Positions 43,278-52,556 of a DNA stretch of 64,000 nucleotides are shown here, piece by piece. The DNA is taken from positions 153,059-217,058 of the forward strand of contig NZ_SOFL01000008.1 of assembly GCF_004402695.1 (NCBI RefSeq). Direction: 5' to 3'. The stretch's first letter is position 1, and every line of letters begins with the position of its first letter. The notes beneath the pieces were generated by a model. That model ran no database searches, was not told where the DNA came from, and saw only the letters and a list, made by a program, of their open reading frames with translations. This DNA comes from Cryobacterium adonitolivorans. GTDB taxonomy: Bacteria; Actinomycetota; Actinomycetes; Actinomycetales; Microbacteriaceae. A program made the position numbers and the translations under genes.

Positions 43278-43645
43278 CCCCGGTAACCGCGGTGGCGCTT
43301 GATCAATATGAAGAAGATGGTCAAGGTCTGCAGCACGGTGGTCACCCCAAGGATCGGCCATCCGATCCTCGGGATGGTGGACTGGGACATGATGGGTAGC
43401 TGCATCCAGATGAACACCATGGCTGCCGCCGCGGCGAGCCCCACTAGGAGGGGCACGAGGTTGGCGTTGCCGGAGCCGCGCTCGGCCTTGGCCTGCTCGG
43501 CCCAGTTGTCGACCTGGATGTCGTCGGGCAGACGGGTCTGGGCCACGCGCGAGTCGAGGACGCCGCCGATGGAGTCGGTCTCGTTGCACGTCGGCAGAGT
43601 CAGGGTGTTAGTGCTCACAGTCCCCACTCTGTCAGGAGAAATCAC
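43274..43645 (-). CDS. small membrane protein coupled to the Hpt-like gene
   Basis: A 123-residue protein of no recognised family. A hydrophilic N-terminus with IGGVLDSRVAQTRLPDDIQVDNWAEQ is followed by two membrane segments (about 65-82 and 95-113) and a basic end (KRHRGYRG). GTG 43645 has GGGGGG at good distance; GTG 43618 is an alternative. Translational coupling to the Hpt-like gene suggests a membrane anchor or receptor partner. Confidence 0.6.
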   Translation of the reverse strand: MISPDRVGTVSTNTLTLPTCNETDSIGGVLDSRVAQTRLPDDIQVDNWAEQAKAERGSGNANLVPLLVGLAAAAAMVFIWMQLPIMSQSTIPRIGWPILGVTTVLQTLTIFFILIKRHRGYRG

Positions 43646-43741
43646 ATTTTACCCCCCGGCCGGGGGCAAGATTCTCGCAAGATAAGCTCAAGAACAGCGC
43701 AGCAGCCGCTCGAGGCGAGCGCATCCGCCAGCCCCACACCT

Positions 43742-43804
43742 TCGCGAGCCGTGAGAAAAGCACCCAAAACTTGAAGTTTCTGGGGCTTAAGTCACAGCTC
43801 GCGA
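43742..43804. repeat. 63-bp palindromic repeat, family A, copy 3
   Basis: Arms GAGCCGTGAGAAAAGCACC and GCTTAAGTCACAGCTCGCG, with an A/T-rich centre (CAAAACTTGAAGTTTCTG). It lies just downstream of the GGDEF-like gene stop (43833), again at a gene end. Compare 127 and 1474. Confidence 0.8.
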
Positions 43805-43832
43805 TATGGGGATGGGGATGGGAGCGGGAGGG

Positions 43833-45011
43833 TCACGCCTCGCGTGCGACGGCGGACTCGGTGGTCACGGCGATGTCGTTGCCGCCGCGGCGCTTGACGA
43901 TGTCGATGGCCCGACCGGACGCCGCGGTGAGGTCGGCGAGGTCGTAGCCGTGGTCGAAGGTGTCCGCGATGCCGAAGCTGGCGGTGAGCCGGATCTGGTA
44001 CGACTCTCCCAGCGGCCCGTCGACGAGGGCGTTCTGCATCCGTTGCACGATCGTGAGAGCCTCGGTGGCGGAGCCGACGGCGGCCAGCACGTAGAAACGG
44101 CCAGCGGCCGGGTGTCCGATCTGCGCCATCAGCGGAGCGCTGCCGCGGAGAGTGTCGGCGAAGCGGGCGATGGCCTCGTCGCCGGTGACACGGCCGAACG
44201 CCGTGTTGATCTCCGGGAGGTTGTCGATGTCCGCGCCGATCACGGCCAGGCCGAGCTCGGCCCTCTCGGCCCGCTGCAGGTGGTCGCTGGCCGCCTGCTG
44301 GAACGACGTGCCGGACAACACGCCGGCGGCCGAGTGGATGCCAACGGTGATGTCACCGACGGCGTTGCTGCCGACCCGCTCGGCCCGCAGTATGGACGTG
44401 GCGATGCAGACGGTGACGATGAGTCCCATGTTGAGGATCGACGTGGTGCCCGAGTTGAAGTACGTGGTGAAGGTGGCGCTGTCAGCGCCACCCACGATGA
44501 AGGCGATGGCGCGGCCGGTGTAGAAGATGGCGACGACGAAGAGCACGATCGAGAAGATCCGCCCGTTGACATTGCGGCGCAGCCGGCCGCGCAACGCCTC
44601 GTAACCGCCCAGGGCGCCCATCAGCGCCACGACCAGCCAGAGTGGGGCCGCTCCGGCCCACTCTCCGCCGTCGGCGCCGGGGAGGAGGCTGATGACGGCC
44701 ACGACCAGCGCCAGGCCGCCCACCACGGCGAAGCCGGAACTGCGGCCGTTGTAGACCCGGCTGCCCGACCAGAGCGCGCCGACGGCGACGGCCAGGGAGA
44801 CGTTGGCGAAGGTGATCGACCACCACGCCTCGTCGCTGACGATGTAAACGCCGTACCCGACGGCCACCATGATGCCCGCCACGAACGCGAGGCTCCACAA
44901 CCGGCCCGGGGGGTCGTTGCGGTTGAGCGCGGTGTTGAAAATGAACGAGACCCCGCACAGGATCACGATCAACCCACTGATCATCTGCAGTGTGGGTCCG
45001 TCTAGTTGCAT
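43833..45011 (-). CDS. membrane protein with degenerate GGDEF domain
   Basis: A 392-residue protein with about eight membrane segments (10-215) and a cytoplasmic GGDEF-type domain (about 245-385). The fold markers are visible: ADIDNLPEINTAFGRVTGDEAIARFADTL. At the active site, where RxGGDEF is expected, the sequence is IGHPAAGRFYVL, so the catalytic GGDEF and its acidic residues are lost. It should not make c-di-GMP and may act as a receptor or inhibitor. ATG 45011 has GGGGGAC upstream. It ends a three-gene operon with the kinase and the GGDEF-EAL gene. Confidence 0.8.
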   Translation of the reverse strand: MQLDGPTLQMISGLIVILCGVSFIFNTALNRNDPPGRLWSLAFVAGIMVAVGYGVYIVSDEAWWSITFANVSLAVAVGALWSGSRVYNGRSSGFAVVGGLALVVAVISLLPGADGGEWAGAAPLWLVVALMGALGGYEALRGRLRRNVNGRIFSIVLFVVAIFYTGRAIAFIVGGADSATFTTYFNSGTTSILNMGLIVTVCIATSILRAERVGSNAVGDITVGIHSAAGVLSGTSFQQAASDHLQRAERAELGLAVIGADIDNLPEINTAFGRVTGDEAIARFADTLRGSAPLMAQIGHPAAGRFYVLAAVGSATEALTIVQRMQNALVDGPLGESYQIRLTASFGIADTFDHGYDLADLTAASGRAIDIVKRRGGNDIAVTTESAVAREA

Positions 45012-45042
45012 GCTGTCCCCCGTCGAGCGTGGTGTGCCACGC

Positions 45043-46704
45043 TCAACCTCTGTTCACCGGGAGCGTGGCGATTGCCGTCGTCCCCTTGCCTTTGGTCGAC
45101 TCCAGGCGCAGGTCGCCACCGTGTTCGCGCATGATGTCGCGGCTGATGCTCAAGCCCAGTCCCGTGCCGTGCACGCTGGAGCCCCGCACCGAGTCGGCCC
45201 GGTAGAACCTGTCGAAGAGGTTGCCCTGTTCGTCTTCGCTCATGCCCCGACCGGTGTCGGCGACGCGCAGCTCGATGCCGCACTCTACGTCCAGCACCTC
45301 GACGCTGACCTTGCCGGATTCCACGTTGTACTTGATCGCGTTGGAGAAGATGTTGTCGATCACCTGGCGCAGCCGAAAGGCATCCGCGATGACCGTGATC
45401 GGCGCCAGATGGGCCAGTTCGAACGTGATGTCGCGTTGCGCGGCGAGCGGCTCGGCCGACTCGACGGCATCCGTGATGATCGCCGACAGGTCGCAGGCGG
45501 CGACGTTGAGCGCCAGACCCTCTTTGGACTCGCTGGCCGCGGTGAGTAGTCCGGAGACGATTTCGAGGAGCCGGTCGGAGTTCTTCGACGCGATCTCGAG
45601 CATCCGGCGCGTGTCGGGGTCGATCGTGTCGTCGTCGAGGGCGAGTTCGAGGTAGCCCAGGATCGAGGTGAGTGGGGTGCGCAGCTCGTGGGAGACCGAG
45701 GCTACGAGGTCGTCCCTGGCCTGCACGGCCCGCACCTCGGCAGTGACATCGCGGGTCACGATCACGCCGCCGTCGTAGCGGCCGTTGTGGTCGTGGATGG
45801 GCCGGGCCGACAGGAGGATGGCGGCCTGCTGCTGGTCGGGGGAACCCAGCCACACCGTCACCCTGTCGATGGTCTCACCGCGGAGGGCGCGTTGGGTGGG
45901 CCGGTCTTGGTCGTCGAAGCGCGTGACGCCGTCTTCCTTGTAGACAATGGTGGCCAGGCCGACGCCGTCGCTGACCCCGAATCGGGTGAGCATGGACCGC
46001 TGGGCCCGGTTGACGAAGTTGACCCGGCCGTCGCTGTCGTAGCCGACCACACCGAAGTCGACGGTGTTGAAGATCTCGTCGAGGGTCTGCTCCTGGCGCC
46101 GTGAGCGCTGCAGGGCCGCTTCGAACAGGCCGGCCTGCTGGGTGAGCAGCACCCGCTGGGCCAGCGCCCGCCGGTTGGAGGTGTAGGTGACGGACGCAAC
46201 GAACGCCAGCATGATCGTCACTACGGCCAGCAGCGGCGCCTGCGAGGTGGCGTACCCGGAGGCGTTGAGCGGGTCGTTGAAGAACATCAGCGGCAGGCCG
46301 GCCCAGAGCAGCAGGCTGGCGAAGATGACGCTGCCGGTTGCACCGGCCTGGCCGAAGTGGGTGGACATCCAGATCACCGGGAACACCAGCAGGAAGCTGA
46401 CGCCGAGCTGTGGCTGCGCCTCCCGAGCCAGCGTGAGCCCGACGATGTCGAGCAACGGAAGGACGACGATCCAGATCTTGGGCAGTCGGCGCCAGGGCAC
46501 GGCGGCGGCCAGCCCGGTGGTGCCGAAGATGATCATGACGCCGAGGAAGTACAGCGGCTCCACGAAGATGGCCGCGTCCTTGGCCACCGTGACCGCGACG
46601 AGCAGCAGGGTGGCCGCGGCCAGGAGCAGCTGGGTGAGGAACACGGATCGCTCGACGCGCTCCCGCACGCCGACATGCGGCAACCTCAGACTCTGCTCGA
46701 CCAT
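45043..46704 (-). CDS. PAS-domain sensor histidine kinase
   Basis: A 553-residue kinase: six or so membrane segments (23-180), a PAS domain (about 205-320; GVVGYDSDGRVNFVNRAQRSML), HisKA with His in SVSHELRTPLTSILGY, and HATPase with Asn in NIFSNAIKYN, DTGRGMSEDEQG and GTGLGLSISRDIM. It is complete and should be active. It sits in one operon with the two c-di-GMP-type genes, and the OmpR-type regulator 3 kb away is the likely receiver partner. Confidence 0.93.
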   Translation of the reverse strand: MVEQSLRLPHVGVRERVERSVFLTQLLLAAATLLLVAVTVAKDAAIFVEPLYFLGVMIIFGTTGLAAAVPWRRLPKIWIVVLPLLDIVGLTLAREAQPQLGVSFLLVFPVIWMSTHFGQAGATGSVIFASLLLWAGLPLMFFNDPLNASGYATSQAPLLAVVTIMLAFVASVTYTSNRRALAQRVLLTQQAGLFEAALQRSRRQEQTLDEIFNTVDFGVVGYDSDGRVNFVNRAQRSMLTRFGVSDGVGLATIVYKEDGVTRFDDQDRPTQRALRGETIDRVTVWLGSPDQQQAAILLSARPIHDHNGRYDGGVIVTRDVTAEVRAVQARDDLVASVSHELRTPLTSILGYLELALDDDTIDPDTRRMLEIASKNSDRLLEIVSGLLTAASESKEGLALNVAACDLSAIITDAVESAEPLAAQRDITFELAHLAPITVIADAFRLRQVIDNIFSNAIKYNVESGKVSVEVLDVECGIELRVADTGRGMSEDEQGNLFDRFYRADSVRGSSVHGTGLGLSISRDIMREHGGDLRLESTKGKGTTAIATLPVNRG

Positions 46705-46720
46705 ACTGCGACCCTAGCGT

Positions 46721-49141
46721 TTAGAGCGGAAGCTCAGACGCGGCGCGCACGGGCAACACCGCGTCGGCCCCGAACTCCTCGAGGCGGGCGAGGGTCTTCT
46801 CGAAACTGCGCGGCACACCGTAGTGGAAACCCTGGGCGCTGCGGATGCCCAGCGCGGAGAGGTGCGTGGCCATGGCCTCGTTTTCGACGCCCTCCACGAT
46901 CATCGAGTACTCGAGGTTGTCGCCGAAGCCCTGCAGGGCGGTGAGCACCTCACGCTGACGTACGTCGTCGAGGTCGTCGACGAGGCTCTTGTCGATCTTG
47001 AGGATGTCCATCGGCATCCGCACGAGCGCGTCGACCGAGGAGTCCTGGGATCCGTAGTCGTCCAAAGCGATCATGATGCCGATGTCGCGGAGGTGGTCGG
47101 CCTGGGCGCGCACCGCGGTGGAGACCCGGGCGACGGACCGCTCGTTGAGTTCGAGGCAGAGCGAGATACCCGGGTAGCGGTCGGCCAGCTCTTCGACGAA
47201 GCTGCCGACCCGCTGCGGCAGGATCTGGCCGGCCTCGACGTTGATGGTCATGCAGACGATGCGCGGTTCGAGCAGCCGGAAATCCGCGGCGGCGGCCATC
47301 GCCTTGAGCGCCACCTGGCGGGTGAGAGCGTCGAGCCGGCCGAGACTTTTGGCCTTCTCCACCAGCGACGGCGGCGACAGTGGTCCGAGCTCGGGGTCGG
47401 TGTAGCGCACCAGTGCTTCGAAGGCCCAGATCTGGCCGGTGACCAGGCTGACGATCGGCTGGAAGGCGAGTTCGAGCAGGTCCTCGTCGATGGCGCGGGC
47501 GACGATATCGTTCATCTGCGACGAGCGGTGCCCGGAGATGTTGATGCTGCTCTCGTTGGCCGGGCCGCCGCGGCGGCGGGACTTCTTGATCGCGAGCATG
47601 CTGCGGTCGGCGTCGCGAAGCAGCTGGTTGACATCCGTCTCGCGGTGCGCGGAGTAGGCCAGGCCGATGCTGAGGATTGGGTTGAGCACGGTGCCGCTGA
47701 TCGCGAGGGGTTCGCCGGTGGCCTCCATGATGCGCTCGGCCAGCAGCTTCGCCTCGGCCAGGGACGAGAGCCGGGTGAGGATGACGACGAACTCGTCGCC
47801 GCCGACCCTGGCGACGACGTCATACGGACGGATGACGGCGCTGAGCCGGCGGCCGAGTTCGCTGAGGATCTCATCGCCGGTCTGGTGGCCGTAGCGGTCG
47901 TTCATCCGCTTGAAGTCGTCGAGGTCGATGAACAGCACGGCAAGCGCCTCGGAGTAGTCCCGGTGGTCGTTGATGTTCGCCAGGGCGTCCTGGAAGGCGC
48001 CGTAGTTGGGCAGCCCGGTGAGAGGGTCGGTGTTGGCGCGGATGGTGAGGCCGCCGATGCTCTCCCTGGCGGTGTAGACCACGTCGGCGGTGTGCGCGAG
48101 GGCTTCGAGGGCGCGGCGGTCGTCCCTGGTGAACGGGTAGTCCATCACGTCGCGGCGGGCCACGAGGTGCTGGCCTCCGAGCACGCTGATGGCCAAGGAG
48201 GTGTCGATCTCCCCGAGTCCGGCCGGTTCGTGGCGCACACTGGCGGACTCGACGCCGACGGTGTCGTGAACGGCGCGAAGCAGCACAGTGGCCAGGTCGG
48301 TGCTGATGCCGGTGGCCGTGATGGTGATGGGAGTGGCCTGGCCGCCGGTCTTGACGAAGTGGTTCGTGGCGTTGAGGTCGATGACCCCGTCAACCACCCC
48401 GGCCAGTCGGCGGCGCATCGCCGTGGCCCGAACGATCAGGATCGCACCGACGCCGATGACGGCGAGCGGCACCAGCGTGACGGCCACGGCCAGGGTGTCG
48501 GTGCTCAGATTGAAAAACGGATGCGTCCACGCAGCGAGCAGGGCGCAGAGCCCGGCGTAGCCGCCGACGATCAGGGCCAGGCGGGGCACCGAGTAGTGCC
48601 GTCCGGCGCCGGGGTCGACTCTGGGCCGGTCGAACCGTCGGCGGAGGGCCTCCAACGCGATGACCGTGACGATGTACGCGACCGCACCGGCCGCCGACGC
48701 CAGCGTTTCGGCGAACCCCTGGGCATGGAGCCCGTCGTGGGCCACGAGGTAGGCGGCTCCGCCGGCACCCGTGAGCCCGGCCGAATAGAGCGCCACTTCG
48801 GGGCGTTGGGCACGCAGCCACACCACGACCAGCACGCCCAGGCAGACCAGGCCTACCGCCGTGGCCGTGTCGAAGACCGGTTCCACGCCGAGTACGACCA
48901 CGATCGGCAGACTGACCACTGGGCTGCGGTACGGCACGGTGCCCAGCCGCAGCCGGGGGATGTCGAGGGTGCCGGCGCAGGCGACGGCCATCAGAGCGAT
49001 GAACAGGTGTTCAGCGTTGCCGCCTAGCACCAGCTGGGTGAGCGCGGAGCCGATGAAGAACAGCCCGGTCGCCGCGAACACGCCGAAAGCCAGCCGGCCC
49101 GCTGCCGTCGCCCCCCTGATCGTCTCCACAAGGTCTGACAC
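46721..49141 (-). CDS. GGDEF-EAL c-di-GMP enzyme, membrane-bound
   Basis: An 806-residue protein: about eight membrane segments (15-235), a GAF-like middle (245-370), a GGDEF domain with intact VGGDEFVVIL near residue 452 and preceding FIDLDDFKRMNDRYGH, and an EAL domain with FEALVRY, LELNERS, ALDDYGSQDSS, LKIDKSLV and EGVENE. Metal ligands of the EAL domain are largely present, though DDYGSQDSS departs from DDFGTGYSS. It may both make and degrade c-di-GMP. It starts 48 bases after asd. Confidence 0.92.
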   Translation of the reverse strand: MSDLVETIRGATAAGRLAFGVFAATGLFFIGSALTQLVLGGNAEHLFIALMAVACAGTLDIPRLRLGTVPYRSPVVSLPIVVVLGVEPVFDTATAVGLVCLGVLVVVWLRAQRPEVALYSAGLTGAGGAAYLVAHDGLHAQGFAETLASAAGAVAYIVTVIALEALRRRFDRPRVDPGAGRHYSVPRLALIVGGYAGLCALLAAWTHPFFNLSTDTLAVAVTLVPLAVIGVGAILIVRATAMRRRLAGVVDGVIDLNATNHFVKTGGQATPITITATGISTDLATVLLRAVHDTVGVESASVRHEPAGLGEIDTSLAISVLGGQHLVARRDVMDYPFTRDDRRALEALAHTADVVYTARESIGGLTIRANTDPLTGLPNYGAFQDALANINDHRDYSEALAVLFIDLDDFKRMNDRYGHQTGDEILSELGRRLSAVIRPYDVVARVGGDEFVVILTRLSSLAEAKLLAERIMEATGEPLAISGTVLNPILSIGLAYSAHRETDVNQLLRDADRSMLAIKKSRRRGGPANESSINISGHRSSQMNDIVARAIDEDLLELAFQPIVSLVTGQIWAFEALVRYTDPELGPLSPPSLVEKAKSLGRLDALTRQVALKAMAAAADFRLLEPRIVCMTINVEAGQILPQRVGSFVEELADRYPGISLCLELNERSVARVSTAVRAQADHLRDIGIMIALDDYGSQDSSVDALVRMPMDILKIDKSLVDDLDDVRQREVLTALQGFGDNLEYSMIVEGVENEAMATHLSALGIRSAQGFHYGVPRSFEKTLARLEEFGADAVLPVRAASELPL

Positions 49142-49189
49142 TACTGGAGCGGACCGCGGCTTCGCGCCCGCGGGGCCCTATCCGACGAA

Positions 49190-50314
<1,125 letters not shown>

Positions 50315-50335
50315 TCAAATCTCGCGACGGGGTGC

Positions 50336-50416
50336 GCATAACTCCTGCAATTCTCCCCGTTCGGTGGCGAAACCGGCCGAACGGGCTGTTTTTGGCAGGA
50401 ATTGCAGGAGTTATGC
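50336..50416. repeat. 81-bp nested palindrome between lysC and asd
   Basis: Outer arms are a perfect 17-bp inverted repeat, GCATAACTCCTGCAATT (50336-50352) and its complement (50400-50416). Inner arms CCCGTTCGG/CCGAACGGG are a perfect 9 bp. It lies between the lysC stop and the asd start, so it could end or attenuate lysC transcription, or be a mobile palindrome. Confidence 0.75.
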
Positions 50417-50448
50417 CGGGGCGGGGGTTTGGCGGCCGGTGGCTGGGG

Positions 50449-51744
50449 TCAGCGGCCGGTGCCGCCGTGCACGACGGCGTCGTCGTCGCTGTCCAGCCCG
50501 AAGGCCGTGTGCACAACCCGCAGGGCCTGGTTGATGGTGTCGGCGCGGGTGACGACCGAGATGCGGATCTCGCTGGTGGAGATCATCTCGATGTTGATAC
50601 CCGCCTCGAACAGCGACTCGAACAGCTTGGCGGAGACGCCGGTGTTGGTGCGCATCCCGGCGCCAACCAGGGCGAGCTTGCCGATCTGGTCGTCGTACTG
50701 CAGGCCGGCGAAGCCGACGTGCTGCTGCTCGTTGGCGAGCGCGGTGAGCACCTGCTGGCCCTCGGACTTGGGCAGGGTGAACGAGATGTCGGTGAGTCCG
50801 GTGGACGCGGCCGACACATTCTGCACGATCATGTCGACGTTGGCGTTGGTCTTGGCGACGATCTTGAAGATCTGCGCGGCCTTGCCGGGGATGTCGGGGA
50901 CACCGACGACGGTGACCTTGGCCTCGCTGAGGTCGGCGGCGACCCCCGCGATGATGGGCTCTTCCACGGGCTCTCCATTCAATATTTCGGTGGCGTAGGG
51001 GCTGGTGGCGCCCGGGTTGTAGACGATGGTGCCGGTGTTGTTGTTGAACGACGACCGAACGTGCAGGGTGACCCCGTGCCGGCGGGCGTATTCCACGGCG
51101 CGAATGTAGAGCACCTTGGCGCCCGCGGCGGCGAGTTCGAGCATCTCTTCGCTGGAGACCCTGTCGAGTTTGTGCGCTTTGGGGACGACCCGGGGGTCGG
51201 CGCTGAAGATGCCGTCGACATCCGTGTAGATCTCGCAGATATCGGCGCCGAGGGCGGCGGCGAGGGCCACTGCCGTGGTGTCGGAGCCACCGCGGCCGAG
51301 CGTGGTGATGTCCTTGGTGTCGCGGTTGAAGCCCTGGAAACCGGCGACGATGGCGATGGCGCCTTCGTCGAGGGCGTCACGCAGTCGTCCGGGGGTGACG
51401 TCGACGATGCGGGCGGCGCCGTGCTGGGCATCCGTGATCATGCCGGCCTGGCTGCCGGTGAACGAGCGAGCGTCGTAGCCCATGCTCTTGATCGCCATGG
51501 CGAGCAGGGCCATGGAGATACGCTCCCCCGCGGTCAGCAGCATGTCGAGCTCGCGCGGCGCCGGGATCGGGGTCACCTCGTGGGCGAGGTCGAGCAGCTC
51601 GTCAGTGGAGTCGCCCATCGCGGAGACGGCCACGACGATGTCGTTGCCGGCCTTCTTGGTGTCGACAATGCGCTTGGCAACGCGTTTGATGCTCTCGGCG
51701 TCGGCAACGGATGATCCGCCGAACTTCTGCACGATCAGGCTCAC
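50449..51744 (-). CDS. lysC: aspartate kinase
   Basis: A 431-residue aspartokinase, first step of the aspartate pathway. Kinase motif VQKFGGSSVAD at the N-terminus, TTLGRGGSDTTAVALAAALGA, YTDVDGIFSADPR, and two C-terminal ACT domains (about 270-415) that bind the feedback amino acids. GTG 51744 has AGGAG upstream. In actinobacteria an internal start often yields a separate beta subunit; that was not assessed here. Confidence 0.96.
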   Translation of the reverse strand: MSLIVQKFGGSSVADAESIKRVAKRIVDTKKAGNDIVVAVSAMGDSTDELLDLAHEVTPIPAPRELDMLLTAGERISMALLAMAIKSMGYDARSFTGSQAGMITDAQHGAARIVDVTPGRLRDALDEGAIAIVAGFQGFNRDTKDITTLGRGGSDTTAVALAAALGADICEIYTDVDGIFSADPRVVPKAHKLDRVSSEEMLELAAAGAKVLYIRAVEYARRHGVTLHVRSSFNNNTGTIVYNPGATSPYATEILNGEPVEEPIIAGVAADLSEAKVTVVGVPDIPGKAAQIFKIVAKTNANVDMIVQNVSAASTGLTDISFTLPKSEGQQVLTALANEQQHVGFAGLQYDDQIGKLALVGAGMRTNTGVSAKLFESLFEAGINIEMISTSEIRISVVTRADTINQALRVVHTAFGLDSDDDAVVHGGTGR

Positions 51745-51874
51745 GTGGGCACTCCTGGCTTCCGGGTACGCGGAGACATCCCGCGCTCCCATCCTAAATG
51801 CGTTCGTATTCTCGGGTGTTCATGTGTCGTTGTGCGCTGGGCGAGGTGGATGAGTGCGCGGTGCTCCCGAGCAC

Positions 51875-51942
51875 CAACTGTTGCCGATCCGGACAGTTGT
51901 GGCCGGCGCACCGGGCGCACATATCCGCACGGGCAACAGTTG
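51875..51942. repeat. 68-bp palindromic repeat, family B, behind recR
   Basis: Perfect 11-bp terminal arms CAACTGTTGCC and GGCAACAGTTG. The layout and 68-bp length equal those of the copies at 36504 and 55416, with shared CCGGAC and CCGGCG blocks at the same offsets, though overall sequence is diverged. It lies 12 bases past the recR stop. Confidence 0.6.
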
Positions 51943-51953
51943 CGGGCGCCGGG

Positions 51954-52553
51954 CTAGCTCGTGACGGTGCGGCGGCCCTCGAAGGCGCGGCCCAGGGTGA
52001 CCTCGTCGGCGTATTCGAGGTCGCCGCCGACGGGCAGTCCGGAGGCCAGGCGGCTGACCTTGATGTCGAGGGTGGTCAGCAGGCGGGAGAGGTAGGTGGC
52101 GGTGGCCTCGCCCTCGAGGTTGGGGTCGGTGGCGATGATCACCTCCTGCACGGTGTTGTCGGCGAGTCGCGTCATCAGTTGACGGATGCGCAGGTCGTCG
52201 GGGCCGATGCCGTCGATGGGGCTGATCGCCCCGCCGAGCACGTGGTACAGGCCCTTGAACTCGCGGGTGCGCTCGATGGCGACGACGTCCTTGGCCTCTT
52301 CGACCACGCAGATGGAGGTGGGGTTGCGGCGCGGGTCACGGCAGATCATGCAGGTGTCCTGCTCGGAGACATTGCCGCAGATCTCGCAGAACTTCACCTT
52401 GTCGCGCACCTCTAGCAGCACGTTGGCCAGGTGGGTGACGTCGAAGTTCTTGGTCTGCAGAATGTGGAACGCGATGCGCTGCGCCGACTTCGGGCCGATG
52501 CCGGGCAGCCGGCCGAGCTCGTCGATGAGTTCCTGAACGATGCCTTCATACAT
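51954..52553 (-). CDS. recR: recombination protein RecR
   Basis: A 199-residue DNA-repair protein that works with RecF/RecO to load RecA at gaps. Helix-hairpin-helix at the N-terminus ([20 protein letters not shown]), four-cysteine zinc motif CEIC...CMIC at about residues 57-72, and Toprim domain with [12 protein letters not shown] and [15 protein letters not shown]. The length is standard. It starts three bases after the dnaX stop, the usual dnaX-recR pair. Confidence 0.97.
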   Translation of the reverse strand: MYEGIVQELIDELGRLPGIGPKSAQRIAFHILQTKNFDVTHLANVLLEVRDKVKFCEICGNVSEQDTCMICRDPRRNPTSICVVEEAKDVVAIERTREFKGLYHVLGGAISPIDGIGPDDLRIRQLMTRLADNTVQEVIIATDPNLEGEATATYLSRLLTTLDIKVSRLASGLPVGGDLEYADEVTLGRAFEGRRTVTS

Positions 52554-52556
52554 GGG

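Noticed and set aside
46823..49027. A 734-codon plus-strand frame over the GGDEF-EAL gene.
   Set aside because: It is the antisense shadow of a gene with intact GGDEF and EAL motifs.
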